Assembly: GCA_963402885.1 (NCBI GenBank)
Contig: OY727099.1
Coordinates: forward strand, 26,059,001 to 26,123,000
Length of the DNA stretch: 64,000 nt
From: Antedon bifida
Taxonomy: Eukaryota; Echinodermata; Crinoidea; Comatulida; Antedonidae
Direction of reading: 5' to 3'
Shown here: positions 33,669 through 46,656 of the stretch, piece after piece
Position numbering within the stretch: the stretch's first letter is position 1
How the letters are laid out: each line of letters opens with the position of its first letter
Program-made: the position numbers and the translations under genes
Notes under the pieces: model-generated
Told to the model about the DNA's origin: nothing
Seen by the model: only the letters and a program-made list of their open reading frames with translations
Databases searched by the model: none

Positions 33669-33885
33669 AGTGGGTTCAATACAAGTTATAGCCCCCACAC
33701 ACTTCACACAGATGTCTGGTTTCGTGGCCACATTGTCCTTACAGGTCTGCAGTTTAAGCACATTTAACACAAAAAAAAAATATCGCACCAACTAAATTAA
33801 TTAAATATTATTTATTTAATACACTAGTTCAGTTCCAGGTATCATATAATAATTACAGTATTATAATGTTAACATACATTTAACA

Positions 33886-34967
33886 GATTGCAAAAAGCGA
33901 ATTAAATCAATCTTTGTTTAACCAAACTAACTTGACCACATTCAGACCTCAATCTGACCGTTTATTTTTCGTACAAAACACGGTTGTCGAAGTTGCTATG
34001 GTGACGTGTATTGTATGTAAACGTTGATATTACACGAAACTAAATGTTGTCGTGTCGTTTTCGTGTGTCTAGATAATTTCAGCTGAAGCATCTTTGATTA
34101 AGTTACAGTTAGGCATATATAATTTATCATTATTCATAATTTGAAAATACTGTGTGTAATATAAATATTTATTGTCAAGATTTATTTTTATAAATTACTA
34201 CTACTAGAGAGCCTGGGAGCTCAGCAAATTGGGGGAATCCATTTCCAGCGATTTGCTCGTCATTTTTGCACACTTCCCTATTTCGAACTACAGTATATCA
34301 CAGTTTACATTAATTTTTGCCATATTTGCACTTTAAATATAAAAACGCGCCTTGGCGGAGAGTTCAATAAAACTGGTGTCTAAAAAACTAATAAATGAAT
34401 TATTGCTACAATGATCATAATTGCATGTAGACATCCATGGTCATCATTATTATATATGTTTATAATTATAATTTACATTTTTTTTATTATTGCATGCTAT
34501 ATTTTGCTACACATTGCTGTAAGCTCGTCAAAAAAAATATAAACCCAAGAAATGTATCTTAGTGAGGCGCTTGTCTTTTTTTTTTAAATTAAGTTTTTGG
34601 TTGTTTTTTTTTTTTTTGCATGCAGTCTGATTCTTCCCTCTCTTTAGCGGTCATCGCATTTTGTCAGGTCCCCCTTTCTTAGCTTTAAATACACGGTCAA
34701 TGCAAGGCTTGATCCCTTGGTCAACGTCACCATTATCTTCAGTTTGGTGAAGACACCTAATTTAATTGTTTATGGACGTTTATCTGTGTCGAATACTCTC
34801 CTTTTTTTATTGCATTTTCTTTGGTAAAATTTGTCTTTGGTCGGAATGAAATACTGATAAATACCTAAATTATTTCAAGGTTATATTTACATTTTCCTCA
34901 TCAAGATTATTAATGATGATGATTATTATTTTAACCTTGCAAGAATTATAGAAATTTGATATTTTTA
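33886..34967. other. Intergenic stretch, nothing recognised
   Basis: AT-rich, with T-runs near 34605. No coding frame or repeat family is supported. It probably contains the unseen 3' flank of the NR2E1 transcript. Confidence 0.4.
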
Positions 34968-35115
34968 AGCCTGGTTTCCACTGGGGTCATTTATCGCGCG
35001 AATGTGAAGGTGTATTTCCATTACATTTTGCGATACGAAAAAATGCGCAACCAATCAGATCTCAGGAATGTTCGCGCGAATATTTTTGCGTATAGTGCAA
35101 ACAGGCTTTATAGAA
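34968..35115. mobile_element. Diverged foldback element
   Basis: GCCTGGTTTCCACTGGGGTC with CGCGCGAATG, and the inverse TTCGCGCGAATATTTTTGCG before CAGGCTTTA. Similar design to the adjacent family, but the sequence is diverged. Confidence 0.4.
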
Positions 35116-35191
35116 TAGCTTGGAACGTTAGTAGTGAACTACAGGGTTTTGTTCCAATTGTCTTTATGTAAGATGCTGTGAATATCACTAC

Positions 35192-35492
35192 TAATGCTTG
35201 GTTCCCACTAGAGACGCAATGCCGAGGACGTAAGCGCAACGTAAGTGATTTGACCAATCACAGGCAATGGATTATTCTAACTGTCCCTTGTCATTGGTCT
35301 ACTCGCTTGTGTTGCGTCTACGTCCTTGCGTTGCGTCTCTCTAGTGGAAACCACGCTTAAGACTCGTCCCCGCAACGATGCGTACACGCATTACAAGTGA
35401 TTTAACCAACCACAAGCGATGGCTCATCGAACCGTCGCTTGTGATTGGTCAAATTGCTAGCGCGTGTGTATTTTCGTTGCGTTGTCCTATAA
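35192..35492. mobile_element. Two adjacent foldback elements, GCAACGCAAG family
   Basis: The first (35192-35359) has GCTTGGTTCCCACTAGAGAC, GACGTAAGCGCAACGTAAG and the inverse arm ending AGTGGAAACCACGCTTAA. The second (35360-35492) is a diverged copy built around AACCACAAGCGATGG and CGTCGCTTGTGATTGGTC. They lie immediately downstream of the NR2E1 stop codon, possibly within its 3' UTR. Confidence 0.6.
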
Positions 35493-35520
35493 GACTTAGA
35501 CCTCATAATCTGGTGATGAT

Positions 35521-38500
35521 TTAACTTGTTTGAAACATATCAGCAAGCAGCCGTTCTATTGGTACCGATCCGATCGTCTCTCTAAAAAACATATTTTCTA
35601 TTAGTTTTGGACAAATACTTCGTATCGCTGGTAGAAGAAGTAGTAACTTGCCGAAGCGTACGGATTCACGTGGGTAAGCAGTGCGTTCGTAGTCATTCAG
35701 CATCACCTGCGCTTGGTCCTGTAATGTCTCTACTTGATGTGGCTCTTTTAGTGCGTGCGTTTCTAAAAAAAGAAATTGTAATGTTTTGTTTTAAGAAAAC
35801 ATTTGATGTAAATCAAATACAGAAATGATGATAAAGCAATGCAGAATTATCCCAGAAATAAAGTAAAAATATTGTAAAAAAATTAAACCGGTTTTCAGAA
35901 AGTTTGTTTGGACACAATATGATTATAAAATTATTGTCATAATCATCGGAAAAATAATTAAATTAATTTGTACATTGTTCTCTGTTAAAAAGTAGATATC
36001 CAGCTCGAGTGGCGTTAGACGGTGATTTTTAAAATATTAATGTGTACATAAGGTCATGTGGGACTGTATGTCACTGTTTTGGTCGACGTAACGAGTAACG
36101 TTAGTCTTCTTTACCGTCCTGAAAAGAAAACTCGCTAGTACTAACATCTGGGACGGTTCTTACCAGGTCTAAAAAGTGCTATAGCTTTTAAGCAAGCGTA
36201 TTCTGTGAAATCCACGTGAAAGGCGCGCAGTCGCATTAGGACCCCTCTTAGATTTCTCATCTCGTCTGTTTCTGGTTTGTCGGCGGTGTCGACGGAGTGG
36301 GCATCAATGAGTGGTATTGACCATTGCGCCATACCCAGAAGAAAAATATCCCTCCATCCTTCTTCGAGTAAAATTACCTAAAAAAGAAAGAATATTGATA
36401 TTGTTTTAAAGTTATAAAGTCTGACACGCAGAGAACGTGGTACGCAGGTGCAGACGACAATGTGTGACGCAGTGCGTCTTTTTTAATCACTTGCACATGT
36501 TGAGTCGACTGTATGGTAAGTACTCTAGGGTTACTCTCGTTTACAGTTTGAGCTATGCCGATATTTTGTTGTACTAATACTATCAATTTCAAAATCGATG
36601 AAAGTTCATAGTAAAGTTATACGACAGTTTACATCAGGCGACGAGAACTAGGTTAAAATAAGCCTTTTTAGAAAGTAGTAAAATATGTTTTATAAATCAA
36701 CGTACCTGATCCCTATAAGGTAGAATGCGGAATGATGGGATATGTTTAGCCCACTTGACGGACAAAAAGAGCAGTCGTGCAGCAATTTCGGCAACGCTTT
36801 CTTTACTCGTGCCCTCATTTTCAATCTTCACTATACTCCTCGATGTTTCAATGTGAAGTGGGTTGATATTGAATTGTTCTGCCGTGAGTAAACTGTGGTA
36901 AAACGTCCCGTAGTACGTCGTAGCAGGAGGACTAGCACGCACGATAGTTGAAGCTAGCTGTGTGGGCGAGTTAGGGCTACTGTGCCCATTTGCACTCCCT
37001 GGTGATAGACGTCCCCCATTTGGTGAATTTGTTAAGGACGTGTCGAGGGATTTTGGCTTTCGTGGTCCTCGTTCATGTTGAACAGCTGAAACGAAATTCA
37101 TTTAATTTAATACTTTTACAACAACAACGTTGTATATTTTATTTTAAAAAATTCGTAAATAAGTGAAGCCCCCCCCCCCCCCCCCCTCCATAAAAAAAAT
37201 CGGTTACATAACTTGACTTAAGGAACAGTGATCCCTCATCCTTTGGTTTCACACGTAAATATAAACCACCTTACACACAAGGGACATTTCCCATCCCCTC
37301 TCATGAGGGTGATCAAACTTACGTATAACATGCGTTCACACGGAACATAACCCTCTTACAATTAGTAGAAGAGCATTCACCCAACTCTCCAATGATGATG
37401 AACTTGTAGGTTTACGTATAACATGCGTTCACACGCTGTAACATAAACCTCTTACATTAGCGGAACAGCCTTCACCTCCACTCTCCAATGAGGATGACCT
37501 TGTAGGCTTACGTATAACATGCGTTCACACGTTGGAACATGAACCCTCTTACATTAGTGGAACAGCCTTCACCCCCACTCTCCTATGACGGTGACCTTGT
37601 AGGCTTACGTATAACATGCGTTTCACACTATGGAGCATAAACCCTCGCATGGTGTGACAAGCTCGACAGTTTTCATAACACCGTGTTAATAACGATTTTC
37701 TATAAGTAAATTTACCTTGAAATGACAGCGAAAGGTCAAATAGCATTATATTAATCATATCATTTACGTAGCCGAATTAAATTAAATGTCGATTAAATGT
37801 AATGATTTGTTTGATTTGATGATCGCCTTGTTCAAATAGCGCTTCCAGGCACGCGAGATCAGTCAATATTGTTCGCGCTCACTTCGTGGTCTTAAAAGAT
37901 TATGGTCCATGAACAAAACAAAAACAATTATTTATTTATTTTAAAAATTTTATGAGACGTTTTGAAAAAAAGGCCTTTTACGTGATTTTAACCGAACTGG
38001 TAGAGATGAGTATAGTAATTCTCTTGATGATGTTAACGATATAGTACGGTTGTATAAGAACATTTTTTTCTTAAATCAAAATCATTCGTGTCCGTCAGCG
38101 GCCATTTCATGTATGTCGATCCTTACCTTGCCTTTTGGGATTAATAATGATAATGAAATACACGGTTGCGGTGAGTTTATTGTATTCCATCGAATACTAT
38201 CAAGTAGTTAAACAACGGATTATAACAGTAAAACAATTCTTAAAGTAGAGTCTTAAACCACGGGTGTATATTGAGGTAAAAACGGAGGTAAAAAAGACGA
38301 TGTACATTTCTAAATGTTTATAGGAGTATGGTTAACTTTAGGAAGCCTACACTGATTACCGTATCGCCAGTGGCTTTGAAATAGGGTAGGGGGAGTAGGA
38401 TGCAGGGCCTAAAAGTAATGAAATGAAGTGCTGAACTTAATTTGATGTCCTATCTTTTGATTTACAATTTGTGAAATTTAACAACCCCCTGAATTCGGCC

Positions 38501-41500
38501 CTGATCTTCCAAGTAAACGAACGCTCTTTTTCGAGAACTCGTTATGCAGGACTCATGCCTATTGACATGAGCTGTTTAAGCTACCATGCTATGTTTCTTT
38601 CTGAATGTTAATTGTAAGTACGGAATAAAACAAACATATTGTAATAATAAATAAACAGAAAACAAGTAGAATAATCATTAATAGGGCGTACACTGATAAA
38701 CTTGTAATAAAATTGAACCAAAGTATCGGGTAGCAATGAACATGTTAGTAAAATCGACCAATCAATTGCAGTAGTCGATTGATGACACGAAACCGACTTG
38801 TGATGATTATTGATGTTATTCAGATGTATGTTTGTTCAGGCGCTTTTCTACGCACAGCTTTACCCACACATTCGCTCTGCTACTCGTTCCAATCGATAGG
38901 AAAAAGCTAAAAAGCTTGGGCCTAGCTCATAACCAGTCATCTGCAAACAAATCAAATAGAAATGTATCCATTTCTAGCGGTATTCCCTTACCTATTGCGC
39001 GTTGATTTAAGTTGCCCGTAATGATAAGAATCGAAAGGAATAGTTGGATCAATATAGGTACTTAAAGTGAAAACGGTTAGTGATGTTTTCGCGCTAGCTG
39101 CTGATTGGCCACGATCAATCGTCACTTGTACCGACTGCTTTCAATTATTGCCCGATGATAATTATTAAACTACTGTACTTTTGTTTGTCGTTTATTTATT
39201 TATAAAGTAATAAGTAAATCTTTAATTTAGTAAATCATTTGAGGAGATTTTTTTAACGTGTGACATGAATTTACGTTACGCATATAACGCGTTTGAGTAC
39301 ATTCATAATTGTTTCGTTTAACGGACCGGAAGACGGCACCGTTCAATTCTGTATACCATTTTCCATTTTTTAACACGACACACCGCCTTCTGTTTTGTGA
39401 AACGGAATATAGCTGTCGATGTATGTAATTTCTAGGTATCACATCTTTTGTAAAATTGTAAATCATTTGTGGTCCATGTGCGGTTTCATTGAAGCAAGTT
39501 TCATAACTTTTATCACCACCGTAAATTCGTTTTAAATATTTAAAAATAATATAACGGAAATAATAATACTTTATACTTGTGTTAGATCTTATCAGGCGTT
39601 AAATGCGAATTTTACAACAATTTTCTAGTTGTCCGTATTATTACTTTCTCTCACTATCTCGCCCCTTCCCAACCTTTATTTAAAAAACTCAATATACTTA
39701 GTCTACATGATCTATTTACAACACAAATTGCTTCCTTTATTTTTCAATTCTTTAATTCCAAACTCCCTGTGACAATGTCTAATCTATTAATTCATCATAC
39801 AAAATCACACAAGTACAATTTACGTATCGACAATAAATTTCAGAATCTTGATGTACCTCCTTTTAGACTGAAAATTTCCGAATATTTTATTTCTGTTTCA
39901 GGACCGCGAATCTGGAATGATCTTGATGACAAACTAAAGCATTTTAAATCTCTTTATACTTTTCGTAGAAATTTAAAAAAATATCTTATTTCTTTATACT
40001 AATTTTAATATTATTATGATTGTAGTCACTGAAAGTATCTATTTTTATTTCATCGTTTTTGTTTTTATTTATTATTTTTAAGTAGTAAATTTTATTAGTT
40101 TATATGTATGTGTATTGTTTGTGGGGTCTTTCTCGAGACAAGAAACTTGATTTCTTCTAGAGAAGACCCCAAATGATGGCTTATTACCATGTTTTCATTT
40201 AAATAATGTACAAAATATTATTCTGTTAAAAAATATGCCATTGTTGAACAAATAAATGTTTTTTGAACTTGAACTTGAACTTTTAATGTTTTTTTCTAGA
40301 TGTTACATGTTTTTTAATATTTGATTAGGCCTACTATAATAATGTACATTAATTTTAAAGTTTTTATATCTGTAAATTGTAGTCATTTCAACCTTTGTAT
40401 GATTTCTTTGATTGAATAAAATATATACCTTGAATTGAATTAAAAAATAGTGCGTTTATAATCATGATCTGGAATTCAGACAAAGAAATATACGATTGTA
40501 TTGTGTGCGTACAAAGTTGTTTGTTTTTTCTATGTAATTGAGCCGTCAGGATAGCAGTTTTTCAGACCCGCTTGTATGAACAATAATCAATATAGGTTGA
40601 CTTGTTAAAGCCACAGTTGATAATTGAATCAATCAGAACAAGGGGGACAACATCTAATCGTTTGGAACAACACAGGGGTGTCATACCACGTGACGTCTGA
40701 AGCGCGCGTGTCAAGAAGTCGATAGATATTTTGTCGCATCAATGTTGGGAACAAAAGCTAATCAAGTGACGTCATTATCAAATCAATGAACTTGTTTATT
40801 TAAGGTATACATGTTATTCGTAGTAATTATAAACGTGTGGAAAATTTGACAAAGTATTACAATGCGTCTAGTCGTACTAAAAATAATTAATAACAATTCA
40901 TATTTGTAAAATAATCGTTTTGTAGAACAGTTGACTTTCATTATTCCTAATATGATGATGGCATATACGTACCGGAACTATTTCATATCTTTTCGTTAAA
41001 TGGGAGAAAATCCTATTTTATTGTGATTCCGTTTTGTATTGTTTGTTGAATATGGAATATTTATTCTGAAATAAAGTGATCAATCCATCAATATCCGATA
41101 TTTTAAAATATTAAATCCTGACATAGCAGCATGCCATATGTATTTCAATTGGAAAATTTCTATTTAACTTCTAACGTCTTCTAAATATCGGGCCATACGG
41201 TGTATCAAACCGCACCGATACATTTAGCTTGTAAAAAGCGGCAAGAGGACATGTAGTCTCGGATAAGGACTATAAACCGTAGGTCCAGTGTACACAATCA
41301 TTTATAACCTGTGTGCACTTTAAAGAACCCAGTTCATTATTCGAGAAGAGTAGGGGGTTACCCCGGTAAACTGGTCCACAAAATATCCCCTGAATCAGGG
41401 GGATTACCACCTACGTATCTGATAGGACAGTGATTAATTCACTTTTGGCCACATTGCCTAAAGAAATAAAATAAAATAAATAAATAATAACTTTATTAAA

Positions 41501-44328
41501 ACCGTTCCGAATAGTTCAACTATTTTAAGTTTTTTACATCCGTGTTGGCAAAAGCACCTCTTAATGTATAACTTCGGGCGTGTGTTGCGATTGGTCAATA
41601 CTTCTAATTACGTCATCACGTAACGGTACTTGATTTCTTAATAATAATCTTGCAATATTTATTAATGCATTTTGACTGATAAGTAATTTGTGATCGTTCA
41701 TGCGAAGGAAACATAAGTACTTGCAATCGGTAATCAATAAACACGATTGCCATATTATGTACAACATCATAATCCTGAGCGGTAACAGTGTTTTTTTGCC
41801 TCTTTTCATGGTTCGGTTTCAAAATTATCGAACCAATATCAAGGTGTGTAAACAGATGCCAGACGATCGACTCCTAGAGATAAGGCCGCGGGGAATATAG
41901 CGACTAACTGACACTGTTTTTTTCCTTTTCTTTACGCTGATTTGGCAAACACACAATCGTGTTGTGATGGGCTTTTAGTCGGTTGAGAAATTGAAAAATC
42001 AATCGAAGTAACAAGGAGGCATGAGACGTGCTTAGGAATGCGTGCGTGAGATTAAAACAATATATTTGTATTCAGAGGAACGTTTAGTAACAAATGTTTA
42101 ACAAAGTTTTTTTTATATTAATGTCTGATATATATTTTAGATAAATCATTGAAGATTGTTCCCCTAAACATTTTTTTTTAATATGCCATTTTAATGTCAC
42201 ATAATTAACAAAAAATATGTACCTGAAAAAATGTAATTTAAAGCAAAAAAAATATTGTCTGTCAAACAATGGTTTTTGGTTAAAATTAAACGTTTCTTTG
42301 TCTTTTTATAAGTGAAATGTTTTTTGTTTTTTTGTTTTTTACAGAAGTGAATAACTGCAAAATGGCCTATTAAAAGTCTTATTTTATTAATCTTCATTGT
42401 TCATGTTTTTGTTGGGGGACAATACATCTTTAATATTTCTCTGGTAGCCCAAGAGTAAAAGTTGAGACCTATAATCCTACAGAAATTTTAAATTGTAAGT
42501 GGTGGGGTTGTGGAGGAGGATGTCTATTTCCTCGAAATGGGACTAATGGGACCACCACCAACACACTAATGATTATAATGATACAAATAATAATGACGAT
42601 AATTTGTTTCTAATAATTTTATATATATCTTACCATCTTTGTTCATGTTGACATCAAAACATTTCCTAAGTCGGCAGGCTCGACACTGATTACGATGAGT
42701 CTTGTCAATTGGGCAGCTACCGCTTCGTTGTCCTGACAACTTACACGAGTACGCGCGGTTTCTATGGATACTACGTTTAAAGAAGCCGCTGCACCCGTCA
42801 CACGCATATACCCCGTAATGTTTACCTGAGCTCCTGTCCCCACACACCTTACATGGGATGTCTAACAACCGCTCACCTGTAAAAGACACATTATGATTTT
42901 AATGTGATGATAGTTAATCATTATTAAAGCTTTGTTCACACTAGGATATAACGCTAGGACGTACGCGCAACGCAAGTGAGTTGACCAATCCCACAATTCG
43001 GATGATCGATCGCGTCACTATTGATCAGCTCACTTGCGTTGCGCTTAAGTCTTTGCGTTGCGCTTACGTCCTTGCGTTGTGCTTACGTCCTTGCGTTGTG
43101 ATTACGTCTTTGCGTTGCGCTTACGTCTTTGCGTTGCGCTTACGTCTTTGCGTTGCGCTTACGTCTTTGCGTTGCGCTTACGTCTTTGCGTTGCGCTTAC
43201 GTCTTTGCGTTGCGCTTACGTCTTTGCGTTGTGCTTACGTCTTTGCGTTGCGCTTACGTCGTTGCGTTACGCTTACGTCTTTGCTTTGCGTTCTAGGAAC
43301 CAAACTTTAGTAAGGCATTTCATGAGCAAGCTCTCAATGATAACACAATAAGTAAAAACAAAATAATTTGGATTTGGAGTTGGATTAAACATTCAACACT
43401 TTACTAATTAGTCGATATGGCGAATGTATTAAAAGATGAATACATAGAATTATTAAAATTTGACACATTGATTGTGTTCAATACACATCATTGTTATCTA
43501 CAAAGCACTTATTAATTATCAATTAGTATGTTTACATTAACAATTCATCGGAGAAGTGCACTTTGTCGGAGAAACAACTTGCGTTACGTCGCCGCGTCGT
43601 TCCGTCGTCGTTGGTAAACACTGTCGAGAAATGTTGTCTGTATCTAAAAGTATATCATAGTTACCCAAGTATTCGAACGACGCAACTAAAAGCAGAAACT
43701 ATAAACAGTGGCATAACGGCTATGAGCGTTCACTGGCTAAACCCGGGAGCTTAAGGGGCCCCTGAGCAGTGCCCAAAAGAAAAAACAGACATTAAAATCT
43801 GTCGGAAAAAAATGTCTAAAAACGCCCGATGCCTCCATCGTTGGAGAGCCACTTAGGGTTCCTAAACCAGGGGCCTCGGGTCTCTACGTTACCATTGATA
43901 AATCTACAGTTTTCAAAGTTGTGTGGTTCTTATTGGAGCAGAGGGGACGTGTTTGTGTCTAGCGCAGTACGGTGCTTATTTTATCTATTTAGACTCGCGA
44001 AAAGCCGCGGCCGTCGGGGATACGTTTGTGTCGTAGAGATGGCTACTCCAAATATATTATCTTCAATGTTGTATATTCCAATGGATTGGTGGTGAAAAAG
44101 ATATATGAAAACAAGAACCATCTTTGTTGTAGTTTATTGTACAAATATAAAAAAAACATGTAAAATAATACTGTAAGCCTTATTATATCTATTTAGATAA
44201 TGCTGAGAATGTACTTCGCGCGCCTTCCTATACGCTCTCATGGTTACGGTCCCGTCTGCCTAAACATGCAACTCTCTGTAAGATTTTCCTAATTAATCAA
44301 ACTTACCTTTAGTAACTTTCATTGTCAT
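35521..44328 (-). CDS. NR2E1: NR2E1/TLX (tailless) orphan nuclear receptor, five coding exons
   Basis: Coding exons on the minus strand: 44328-44307, 42876-42634, 37085-36706, 36377-36164 and 35762-35521. All junctions are GT-AG and phases agree, giving 366 residues. Exon 2 holds the two-zinc-finger DNA-binding domain (from C16) with P-box CDGCSG and [20 protein letters not shown]. Exon 3 begins AVQHERGPR, typical of TLX rather than NR2E3, then a Ser/Pro-rich hinge and the start of the ligand-binding domain ([18 protein letters not shown]). Exon 5 ends with [14 protein letters not shown] and the receptor C-terminus. TLX family members are nuclear repressors acting with atrophin-type co-repressors in anterior neural, eye and neural stem cell programmes. 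Introns 1 and 2 are large and full of repeats. A distal alternative first exon is at 46717-46657. Confidence 0.93.
37166..37187. repeat. Poly-C run in NR2E1 intron 2
   Basis: An uninterrupted C-run of about 18 bases ('agcccc...cctcc'). On the NR2E1 sense strand it is a G-run about 80 nt upstream of the exon 3 acceptor. Its length is unreliable in any assembly. Confidence 0.8.
37246..37660. repeat. Minisatellite, about 96-bp units, NR2E1 intron 2
   Basis: Units begin near 'ttacgtataacatgcgttca' at about 37319, 37413, 37508 and 37604. They continue with 'cctcttaca', 'cattcac' or 'cttcac', and 'ctctccaatga'-type blocks. A decayed copy precedes (37246-37318) and a partial one ends the array. No coding potential. 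Confidence 0.8.
39601..40282 (+). mobile_element. 5'-truncated LINE (CR1/L2-like): reverse-transcriptase tail and 3' UTR
   Basis: From about 39640 to 40002 the plus strand encodes a reverse-transcriptase C-terminal tail: [40 protein letters not shown], then [15 protein letters not shown], ending [12 protein letters not shown] and a stop. The 3' UTR ends in a (ttgaac)3 repeat at 40264-40282, as in CR1/L2-group LINEs. The 5' part and endonuclease are absent. It sits in NR2E1 intron 2, antisense to the gene. Confidence 0.75.
40330..40446 (+). mobile_element. Second LINE/SINE 3' tail
   Basis: The stretch ends 'ttgattgaataaaatatata' then 'ccttgaattgaatt' and a short A-run. This looks like the 3' end of another retroposon directly behind the first. 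No coding part remains. Confidence 0.35.
41205..41475 (+). mobile_element. Probable retroposon-derived interspersed repeat
   Basis: It contains 'gtgtgcactttaaagaaccc', 'tcgagaagagtagggggtta' and 'ccccggtaaactgg', ending in an A-rich (aaataaaat)n tail at 41462-41488. I recall these phrases from repeats in invertebrate genomes but cannot name the family. Located in NR2E1 intron 2. Confidence 0.35.
42413..42435. mobile_element. Solo terminal end of the TTAA-flanked MITE family
   Basis: GGGGGACAATACATCT followed by TTAA is identical in its 14 end bases to the right end of the element at 2267-2821. I found no matching left end nearby, so the copy is truncated. Confidence 0.5.
42929..43309. mobile_element. 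Foldback element of the GCAACGCAAG family, enlarged by an internal minisatellite
   Basis: The left arm runs from AAGCTTTGTTCACACTAGG through GTACGCGCAACGCAAGTGAG. The right arm begins AGCTCACTTGCGTTGCGC at about 43027 and ends TTCTAGGAACCAAACTTTA. Between these right-arm pieces the sequence is expanded into 19-bp repeats. It lies in NR2E1 intron 1. Confidence 0.75.
43033..43279 (+). repeat. 19-bp minisatellite, 13 units
   Basis: Thirteen consecutive 19-bp units of the form YTTGCGTTGCGCTTACGTC. Units 5-10 are identical; the outer units carry single substitutions. The unit equals the GCGTTGCGCTTACGTC part of the foldback arm. Confidence 0.95.
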
Positions 44329-44925
44329 TGTATATTTTAGCCGTGGCTTCCTTTTAAAAATCCAAGCAAAAATACACCGCGTGTGCGAGCTTTGGACGCT
44401 TTTACTCTAACTTATCTGATGGCTTAGCCAATCACTAGTCAGAAAGATGCTACCAAAAATAAGCAAGTTGCTAAAAGTCGTATTGTAATACAGCGTTCGC
44501 TAAGCACGGTAACATTGCACTACAAAACGAGTGTCACAAAGCGAAAACTCTCTTTGAATTAATAACACTGGAAATAATTGCTAAATGATATTCGTTTGTG
44601 TTTGTGAAATATCTGTGCTTAATAATTTGATAACTTTGTCACAGGTTGTAATATGTTGTATTTTGTTTATGTTCAAACTTGTTTACTACTACAGGTTACT
44701 AATTGATTTCAAATACTTTCATTTTTGTACGTGTTTTTATTGTGTAAGTGCGTCACAATTACTGCGCAACCCAATTTCATACACACGCGCACGTACACTC
44801 AAATTAAAATTTAATGACGAAAAGCAAAAACGTCTTTATAAGATTCAATATTTCTAGATTAAGTCGAATCATCATGAATAATATATTATCCATAAAATTA
44901 AAGACTATTAATAAACCAGAATTGT

Positions 44926-45150
44926 AGTGGAGCTGTAGCTTGGTGGTTAACGTGGTTGCCTTCCAATCGTAAGGTCCAGGGCTCAATCCTGACCTAGTGC
45001 ATGGGTTATAACTCACACTCTTTCTCAACTCCACTCCCTAAGCCTCAAATGTGACTTAGTTTATAAGCATGATAAATTATAAAATAGTTTATCCATCCAT
45101 TAATTGGCGAGTTACTCGCTGTTGGATGCGTATGAAATAAAAAAAATTAA
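44926..45150 (+). mobile_element. tRNA-derived SINE
   Basis: The head GTGGAGCTGTAGCTTGGTGG followed by TTAACGTGGTTGCC resembles a pol III A box, and GTCCAGGGCTCAATCCT a B box. A body follows, ending in the A-rich tail 'gaaataaaaaaaattaaaaa'. The head does not fold into a clean tRNA, so it is a SINE rather than a tRNA gene. Confidence 0.55.
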
Positions 45151-45690
45151 AAATGTTAACCAGAAATGTATAATTAATAGTTACCTGTAGAATCAATATA
45201 GAGAATAGAATTTAAAGTGAAAAAAGAAATTTATGACTGAGAAAAATTGGCCCGAAGCAATTGTGACATTCTTGTGTTAATCGGTTGATTGAATAAGCTG
45301 TTTAGTGATTTATTGTAGTTTTGTACATCGTAGGCCAAGCATCGGCTAACTGCTTTGTTGCCATTCACACCGAGAGGAGCCGTCCGCAGTCAGCTGGGAC
45401 TGTTCACTGATTCGTGATGATGCCAGGCCTAACAAGTGTTAGCTCCATTTAACGATAACTTATTGTAATCAGCCAACAGCTTGACAGCAGCAAACTTTCA
45501 CTTCCAAGCGTCATATCCGTTACAAGTTATAAATATAATAATTATTTTAATAATTAATATTTTGATAACATTTAATTTAATTGTTCTCTGTAATAATTAA
45601 ACATTGTTTTCAATTTTATAAAATAAACCGTTAAGTATTGTATCACTTTATAAGGCCAGGAGCTATTTCAATATTGTGCAACTTAAGCGC

Positions 45691-45745
45691 GTTTGTGCGG
45701 AGCGCATTGCATTTGTGCGGAGCGCATTGCGTTTTTGCCGAGCAC
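45691..45745. repeat. Short tandem repeat, 20-bp units
   Basis: GTTTGTGCGGAGCGCATTGC occurs twice in tandem (the second with one change), followed by a diverged third part. No ORF. Confidence 0.7.
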
Positions 45746-46656
45746 AAAAAAGTTAACTTTTTGAAATTATTCTGTTCTTGAAAATTTAATGCAGTTTTTA
45801 AATGTTATCATTTTTTCTTTTTTGAGGCATGAAAATGGTTTGGTATTTTACCGAAACCTTTCCAATTAGTGTGTCGTATTTACCAATCAATGCATTTATA
45901 TTGTTTAATAACCTGTGATGGATTCGCTATAAAAAATAAAGGAGATGGAAAAAGCTTTGACGCATGCAATTTTTTTAAAAAGGAAAAATACATTTTGTAT
46001 TTAAAATTCTTTTCGTTTGTGGTAGGCCCTAAGCCTAATTAATACAGAGATATTTGATTATGTAAAGTAATTTTGTTTGCCAAATATGAGTTGCCGTTAA
46101 ACACAACATAACAAGACAAGAATATATAGATTTAACACAGTTGCACTTCGGTTATTCTTTTTTAATTTTTAGGTGTTTTATGTTTCTTTAGATTTAAAGT
46201 TCGTTGTTGCCGATGCACAGTTAAAGTTTTGTGTTTTACCTCTTAATTTTGTGTGTCAAAGATTAGTTTTATAGTGACAGAACTTAAACTAAAAATATTT
46301 ATGTTGACGTACGTCTATTTCTTTAACGATTATAAACTATAGGACCCCGTGGCATTGTTCAGGTGCTATAACTAGACTACGTAACAGTATAGGCCTATCA
46401 TACACAGACTCTTGACGTAATACGTCAAATGCGTTATTATAGATATTCCTAACATGACAAAATCGTTCCATTCCACCTAAGTACGTACATCTGACTTCAT
46501 TGGGTTAATGCATCGAACACTTGAAAATGTAATGTTATAAAAAAAATTGAAATATTATAAACGAAAATAATAATTAGTATTCATCATACATGCCTAATTA
46601 ATAACAAGCTGAAAGACAAGTTAAGTAAATAAAACTATGAAACTCTGAGTACTTAC

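Larger units (their letters stand above)
32173..33885. repeat. Tandem duplication upstream of TRIM gene 7, copy 2
   Basis: Head-to-tail with copy 1. It has lost about 250 bp and gained a 43-bp tandem repeat around 32627-32705 ('tcgcgtgtatacaacataac' twice). A second foldback element (33517-33668) lies inside it and is missing from copy 1. Confidence 0.85.

Noticed and set aside
42981-43351. Repetitive plus-strand frames of the [17 protein letters not shown] type
   Set aside because: They are translations of the 19-bp minisatellite; 19 is not a multiple of 3, so frames merely rotate through the array.
44926-45000. Possible tRNA gene
   Set aside because: A- and B-box-like words are present, but the cloverleaf arms do not pair and a long A-tailed body follows, so SINE fits better.
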